Assembly: GCA_020628265.1 (NCBI GenBank)
Contig: JAHDFG010000157.1
Span: 1 to 5,169, forward strand
Direction: 5' to 3'
Length of the DNA stretch: 5,169 bases
Origin: Pseudooctadecabacter sp.
GTDB taxonomy: Bacteria; Pseudomonadota; Alphaproteobacteria; Rhodobacterales; Rhodobacteraceae
Positions 1 to 5,169 of the stretch are shown here, one piece after another. Under the pieces are notes generated by a model, which was given only the letters and a program-made list of their open reading frames with translations, was not told the origin of the DNA and did no database searches. Numbering within the stretch: position 1 is the stretch's first letter; the number at the start of each line of letters is the position of its first letter. The translations under genes were made by a program, and so were the position numbers.

Positions 1-451
1 CGACCAAAGGACGCAAATCCTCGGCCCCTTGTGCATTCGTCCGCGCCGAAAGGCCCAGCAGGACCCGATCATCGGTGCATAGGATATCCCCGCCATCCAC
101 AAACCCGTCGGTCTTCAGATCGACTACATCTGCCATATGCTTCACCAAGGCTGGGCGCAGCGCGGCTGCTTCTCCCAGACGGCTCGCAGCGCCCGGGCGC
201 AAGACGATCGCGACCCCGTTCAACACCAAGGCAGGGTCTTCGATAAAGACGCTGTCGGGAAATGCCTCATCCGCCTCAAGCACCGCAACCTCACAACCCG
301 CGTGGCGCAGGGCGCTCACGTAGGCTGCGTGTTCTGCTGCAAATATCAGCGGGTCCGGATCCCCCTGATCCGTTGCCCGCAGCCCGTCGGTTACAGATCG
401 GGCGGGCGTGCGGCACAGGGCGTGGGTGAATTCAAAGGAACGATGGGTCAT
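1..451 (-). CDS. ddaH: Dimethylarginine dimethylaminohydrolase (DDAH), N-terminal part, cut by window edge
   Basis: DDAH hydrolyses N-omega-methylated arginines to citrulline and (di)methylamine in the cytoplasm, using the pentein fold of the arginine deiminase superfamily. I translated the minus strand from the ATG at 451-449 and read 150 intact codons before the window ends. Family motifs appear in order: RTPARSVTDGL (about 14-24), FPDSVFIEDP (64-73, with Asp66, Glu71 and Asp72 matching the substrate-binding acidic residues of the Pseudomonas enzyme), RPGAASRLGE (85-94), DGGDIL (119-124) and GLSARTNAQGAEDL (133-146). The family is usually about 255 aa, so the catalytic His and C-terminal Cys lie outside the window. 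The ATG is the first start after an in-frame TAA four codons upstream; no clear Shine-Dalgarno precedes it. A terminator separates it from acnA, so it is probably transcribed alone. A general amidinotransferase-family protein is a less likely alternative. Confidence 0.9.
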   Translation of the reverse strand, partial: MTHRSFEFTHALCRTPARSVTDGLRATDQGDPDPLIFAAEHAAYVSALRHAGCEVAVLEADEAFPDSVFIEDPALVLNGVAIVLRPGAASRLGEAAALRPALVKHMADVVDLKTDGFVDGGDILCTDDRVLLGLSARTNAQGAEDLRPLV

Positions 452-527
452 GACCGCAGCTTACGCGCCTGCAGACGAACGTCCATCCTTCTTCTGACCT
501 GAAAACTCCCGCCGGAGGCACAAAATC

Positions 528-561
528 AAAAAAGCCGCGCCCCGATAGGGGCGCGACCTTT
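528..561 (-). terminator. Intrinsic terminator of acnA
   Basis: Read on the minus strand, a perfect 8-bp stem CGCGCCCC / GGGGCGCG (bases 555-548 and 543-536) closes a four-base TATC loop. It extends outward through G-U and A-U pairs and is followed by TTTTTTGATTTT. It begins about 24 nt after the acnA stop codon. This is a textbook rho-independent terminator, placed to end the acnA transcript and insulate the DDAH gene downstream. Confidence 0.92.
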
Positions 562-584
562 GGATCACATTTGCCTGAAAGGGA

Positions 585-3272
<2,688 letters not shown>

Positions 3273-3276
3273 GGGA

Positions 3277-3283
3277 GACTCCT
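3277..3283 (-). promoter_or_regulatory. acnA ribosome-binding site, overlapped by a GANTC site
   Basis: On the minus strand AGGAG (3283-3279) stands six bases before the acnA ATG, fixing that start. The same bases form GAGTC (3281-3277), a GANTC site of the type methylated by CcrM in many alphaproteobacteria. Confidence 0.8.
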
Positions 3284-3297
3284 ACGTCATGAGGATT

Positions 3298-3302
3298 GAT
3301 TC
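3298..3302. other. GANTC (CcrM-type) methylation site in the acnA leader region
   Basis: GATTC matches GANTC and lies just downstream of the predicted acnA transcription start. It is one of only three such sites I found in the whole window, all of them in this intergenic region. Methylation itself cannot be seen in the sequence. Confidence 0.5.
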
Positions 3303-3309
3303 TGGCTGC

Positions 3310-3338
3310 GGTATACAATCGCACACAATGCCTGCCAA
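3310..3338 (-). promoter_or_regulatory. Predicted sigma70-type promoter of acnA
   Basis: On the minus strand a -35 box TTGGCA (3338-3333) is separated by exactly 17 bases from a -10 box TATACC (3315-3310). This predicts a start near 3303 and a leader of about 30 nt before the acnA ATG. The -35 differs from TTGACA at one base and the -10 from TATAAT at two. It is the best promoter match on this strand of the intergenic region. Confidence 0.65.
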
Positions 3339-3391
3339 GGCCTGATCCTGCTTAATTTGATGCGTTTGAGTGACGCAGGTCTTATGTCGGA

Positions 3392-3423
3392 GGCGGACCA
3401 AATTTCCGGAAATTTGGTGCGCC
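3392..3423. repeat. 32-bp near-perfect palindrome, candidate operator between acnA and DUF1223 gene
   Basis: The core at 3397-3418 is a perfect 22-bp palindrome with no spacer (ACCAAATTTCC joined to its reverse complement). After one G/G mismatch the symmetry resumes for four more pairs (GGCG at 3392-3395 against CGCC at 3420-3423). It lies about 55 bp upstream of the acnA -35 box and about 90 bp upstream of the DUF1223 start. There is no adjacent T-run, so it does not look like an intrinsic terminator. Length and perfection suggest a dimeric regulator's operator serving one or both divergent genes. I do not recognise it as a known box: it is not FNR, Irr, LexA or LacI/CceR-like. Confidence 0.7.
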
Positions 3424-3502
3424 CCGCTCAAATGTAACAGGTGGCTCGCAAACGGTTGATTGGCGCAAGGCCGATTGCTGCGATAGTGAGGGCTGACATA
3501 AC

Positions 3503-3509
3503 AGGAATC
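3503..3509 (+). promoter_or_regulatory. Ribosome-binding site of the DUF1223 gene, overlapped by a GANTC site
   Basis: AGGA (3503-3506) is six bases before the ATG at 3513, favouring that start over a GTG at 3441. GAATC (3505-3509) overlaps it and is a GANTC site. Confidence 0.65.
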
Positions 3510-3512
3510 CCC

Positions 3513-4205
3513 ATGCGCCGCACCCTTGCTCTTCTTGCATCATTGGTCACGTTCTCCACGCCCGCTGTGGCGGACGGACCCGTGGTTGTTGAACTCTACA
3601 CCTCACAGGGCTGTTCCAGCTGCCCGCCAGCGGATGCCTTGTTGCACGATCTGGCCAAACGTTCGGACGTGATCCCATTGGCACTGCATGTGGATTACTG
3701 GGACTATATCGGCTGGGCCGACAGTTTCGCCAGCCCCGCGCACACCCAACGTCAGCAAAACTATGCCCGCGTCGCCGGGGCGGGTACGATTTATACGCCG
3801 CAGATGATCATCGGTGGGGAAGACCATGTTATCGGCACGAAACCGATGGAGGTTGCCGATGCCATTCAGGCGCAACGGGCGTCGATCACCGGTGTGCGGA
3901 TTGATGTGCAGCGGTCCGGCAACCGTCTGCAGATCACAGGGCAAACCGCCCGCACACTAGATGCCGGAACGATCGTTCAAGTCGTCCGGTTCTCTCCGCA
4001 ACAGACGGTCGATATCCGGCGGGGCGAGAATGCGGGCCGTCAGCTGACCTATTCCAATATCGTCACCGACTGGCGCACGGTCGGGGAGTGGACAGGGCGC
4101 GGCGCGCTTGATCTGTCTGCCAATGTGTCCGGCAACGCGCCTGTGGTGGTGATTGTGCAGGAAGCAGGACCCGGCGCCGTTCTGGCGACAGCCGTTCTGC
4201 GCTAG
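3513..4205 (+). CDS. Secreted DUF1223 family protein with thioredoxin-like CxxC
   Basis: Function unknown: DUF1223 proteins are thioredoxin-like, predicted exported, and not biochemically defined as far as I know. The 230-residue product starts MRRTLALLAS, a basic n-region and hydrophobic stretch typical of a Sec signal peptide, with likely cleavage after Ala20 (PAVA-DG). The mature protein begins with a beta strand and then YTSQGCSSCPPAD, whose Cys34 and Cys37 form a CxxC with thioredoxin-like placement. Other family signatures are HVDYWDYIGWAD (59-70) and IYTPQMIIGG (93-102), where Pro96 resembles the cis-proline of thioredoxin folds. I chose the ATG at 3513 because it has a ribosome-binding site and exposes the signal peptide; a GTG at 3441 would add 24 residues and bury it. 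No convincing promoter was found. A periplasmic thiol-disulfide or metal-handling role is inference. Its stop overlaps the stop of the convergent NHase alpha gene by four bases. Confidence 0.9.
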   Translation: MRRTLALLASLVTFSTPAVADGPVVVELYTSQGCSSCPPADALLHDLAKRSDVIPLALHVDYWDYIGWADSFASPAHTQRQQNYARVAGAGTIYTPQMIIGGEDHVIGTKPMEVADAIQAQRASITGVRIDVQRSGNRLQITGQTARTLDAGTIVQVVRFSPQQTVDIRRGENAGRQLTYSNIVTDWRTVGEWTGRGALDLSANVSGNAPVVVIVQEAGPGAVLATAVLR

Positions 4206-4837
4206 GGATCGCGGGCCAGCCCCGTTCCGATCATACTGTCCCGCGTCACAAGCCCTGCGAGTGCGTCTTCATCCAGATCTTCGGTTCCCGCTGGCCGCGC
4301 GGGGATCACAATATACCGCATATCGGCGGTGCTGTCGTGCACCCTGACTTGCACCTCATCCGGCAGATGTACCCCGAATTCAGACAGAACGCGGCGCGGC
4401 TCGCGTACGGTGCGGCTGCGATAGGCGCGGGATTTGTACCAATCGGGCGGAAGCCCCAACAGGTTGCGCGGGTAGCAGGAACAAAGGGTGCAAACGATCA
4501 CGTTGTGGACCTTGGCCGTATTCTCAACCGCGATCAGGTGGAGCGGGCCGATGTCGAACCCCATTTCGCGACTGGCGGCTGACGCGTCCTGCATCAAACG
4601 CGCGTGAAAATCCGGATCGGTCCAGGCGCGGGCCACGACACGGGCGCCATTGGCCGGTGAGCGCGCATCCATGGTGTCGATTTGCTGCGCGACATCGGCG
4701 GCGGTCGTGATGCCCTTGTCGATCAGCAACTCCCGCACGGCGATTTCCATGGTCTGCCAATAGCTGAGCGGGGTGTCGTCATCGGCGCGGTAGGGGTGGC
4801 CCGAGGGGCTAAGGTGATCGTGATGGTCGTGGGGCAT
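4202..4837 (-). CDS. nthA: Nitrile hydratase family alpha subunit (cobalt-type metal subunit)
   Basis: This subunit carries the metal centre of nitrile hydratase, which converts nitriles to amides in the cytoplasm; the same fold is the gamma subunit of thiocyanate hydrolase. The 211 residues contain the metal-binding claw VCTLCSCY (115-122), with Cys116, Cys119 and Cys121 as ligands. Thr between the first Cys and Leu is the cobalt-type form; iron types have Ser. It is followed by LLGLPPDWYKSRAYRSR (126-142), a family hallmark, and the C-terminal TRDSMIG (198-204). The N-terminus is His-rich (HDHHDH, residues 3-8), perhaps a metal-acquisition tail, which is inference. YPR after the claw differs from the YPW I recall in well-studied cobalt enzymes. 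The ATG overlaps the stop of the upstream beta-domain gene by one base (TGATG); GGAG 11 bases upstream is a weak ribosome-binding site, so translational coupling is likely. Substrate (nitrile or thiocyanate) cannot be decided from this sequence. Confidence 0.93.
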   Translation of the reverse strand: MPHDHHDHLSPSGHPYRADDDTPLSYWQTMEIAVRELLIDKGITTAADVAQQIDTMDARSPANGARVVARAWTDPDFHARLMQDASAASREMGFDIGPLHLIAVENTAKVHNVIVCTLCSCYPRNLLGLPPDWYKSRAYRSRTVREPRRVLSEFGVHLPDEVQVRVHDSTADMRYIVIPARPAGTEDLDEDALAGLVTRDSMIGTGLARDP

Positions 4838-5100
4838 CAGTCGGCGGGCTCCAGCCAGTGTTCGTAGATTTCGGCGTCCAGCGTGTCGTCGGGGTTTTCT
4901 GCGTCGCTGCCCCAGACCTCGGCCATGGTAAAGCGGACGCGGTGCAGCGGCAAAGCAGGTGCCTTCAGGCCGTAGGCCAGATCCTCCGGGTTCGGGAATG
5001 CGCCAAGACTGCGTTCAATGGTCCCGCATTTGCCCCGAAGGTAGAAGGGGGTGCGCACATGCCCGGGCGGCATCATTTGTTTGACACGGACCTTTTGCAC
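4837..5100 (-). CDS. nthB: Nitrile hydratase beta subunit, C-terminal (SH3-like) domain as a separate gene
   Basis: The 87-residue product matches only the C-terminal SH3-like barrel of the nitrile hydratase beta subunit, which packs on the alpha subunit and helps form the active site. Visible family features are VRVKQMMPPGHVRTPFYLRG (4-23), equivalent to the usual 'VRV...PPGHTR.P.Y.RG' segment, then GTIERSLGAFPNPEDLAYG, PLHRVRFTMAEVWG and the C-terminal DAEIYEHWLEP. Arg16 is the candidate for the conserved arginine that contacts the modified alpha cysteines. A normal beta subunit is over 200 aa, so the N-terminal half is missing from this chain and probably encoded upstream. The start is GTG at 5100, because the ATG codons at Met9/Met10 would remove a core strand. 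It overlaps the upstream stop by one base (TAGTG). Thiocyanate hydrolase alpha subunit is the main alternative name. Confidence 0.88.
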   Translation of the reverse strand: MQKVRVKQMMPPGHVRTPFYLRGKCGTIERSLGAFPNPEDLAYGLKAPALPLHRVRFTMAEVWGSDAENPDDTLDAEIYEHWLEPAD

Positions 5101-5111
5101 TACGGGGCCTC
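5098..5111 (-). promoter_or_regulatory. Ribosome-binding site and GTG start of the beta-domain gene
   Basis: On the minus strand GAGG (5111-5108) is seven bases before GTG (5100-5098). The GTG shares its first G with the TAG stop of the preceding gene, which supports this start and suggests coupled translation. Confidence 0.6.
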
Positions 5112-5169
5112 GGTGGCATCACCGTAGGTTGCGCCGCGTTTGCTCACTTCGTCCATCTTGGCGGCGAGT
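5100..5169 (-). CDS. 3' end of upstream operon gene, probably NHase beta N-terminal domain or accessory protein
   Basis: Reading the minus strand in the frame that ends at the TAG (5102-5100) gives 22 residues: LAAKMDEVSK then RGATYGDATEAP and stop. Only this tail is inside the window. Its position directly before a lone beta C-terminal domain and its one-base overlap with that gene suggest it encodes the missing beta N-terminal half. An NHase accessory protein of the P14K/NthE type, itself homologous to that half, is equally possible. The helical 'ELAAKM'-like ending fits the end of the helical beta N-terminal region, but the fragment is too short to prove identity. Confidence 0.5.
   Translation of the reverse strand, partial: LAAKMDEVSKRGATYGDATEAP

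Noticed and set aside
137..502. Plus-strand open frame of 121 codons over the DDAH region
   Set aside because: The minus strand gives a clear DDAH with several conserved motifs in order; the plus-strand product is not protein-like and has no domain.
3361..3377. Small inverted repeat TGCGT-N7-ACGCA near the palindrome
   Set aside because: Five-base arms are too short to stand out in 240 bp, and there is no link to a known box.
3441..3512. GTG start adding 24 residues to the DUF1223 protein
   Set aside because: It would bury the signal peptide, and the ATG at 3513 has its own ribosome-binding site.
3603..3944. Minus-strand open frame inside the DUF1223 gene
   Set aside because: Shadow of a well-supported gene; no recognisable motif or independent start signal.
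3967..3978. 12-bp perfect palindrome GAACGATCGTTC
   Set aside because: It lies inside DUF1223 coding sequence, is short, and is expected occasionally by chance around a GATC core.
4337..4582. Plus-strand open frame opposite NHase alpha
   Set aside because: Antisense shadow of a gene with a clear metal-binding motif; no protein-like features.

Overview
The window looks like ordinary chromosome from an alphaproteobacterium, most probably of the Rhodobacterales/Roseobacter type. That placement is inferred from GC-rich codon use, a long single-chain AcnA next to a DUF1223 gene, a cobalt-type nitrile hydratase family operon, and GANTC sites confined to the promoter region. No rRNA, tRNA, CRISPR, IS element, integrase or phage gene is visible.

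Layout. (1) Bases 1-451, minus strand: the N-terminal 150 codons of a dimethylarginine dimethylaminohydrolase (DDAH), cut by the window edge. (2) About 530-561: a strong intrinsic terminator that closes the aconitase transcript, so DDAH is probably a separate unit. (3) 585-3272, minus: a complete aconitate hydratase, acnA (895 aa), with all three Fe-S cysteines. (4) 3273-3512: a 240-bp divergent intergenic region with a good sigma70-like acnA promoter, a 32-bp near-perfect palindrome, and the only three GANTC (CcrM-type) sites in the window. (5) 3513-4205, plus: a secreted DUF1223 protein with a thioredoxin-like CxxC. (6) 4202-5169, minus: a nitrile hydratase/thiocyanate hydrolase family operon. 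Its order is [3' end of an upstream subunit or accessory gene] - separate beta C-terminal domain (87 aa) - alpha (metal) subunit (211 aa). The genes are chained by one-base overlaps (TAGTG, TGATG).

How the genes relate. The NHase genes clearly work together: the metal-binding alpha subunit needs beta-type subunits, and here the beta C-terminal domain is its own gene. This resembles the three-subunit thiocyanate hydrolase and toyocamycin nitrile hydratase layouts rather than classical two-subunit NHase. The other genes (TCA-cycle aconitase, DUF1223, DDAH) show no common pathway. The DUF1223 gene and the NHase operon converge, with stop codons overlapping in a shared CTAG. The points most worth following up are the split NHase operon, the large palindrome between acnA and DUF1223, and the clustering of GANTC sites at the two divergent ribosome-binding sites.
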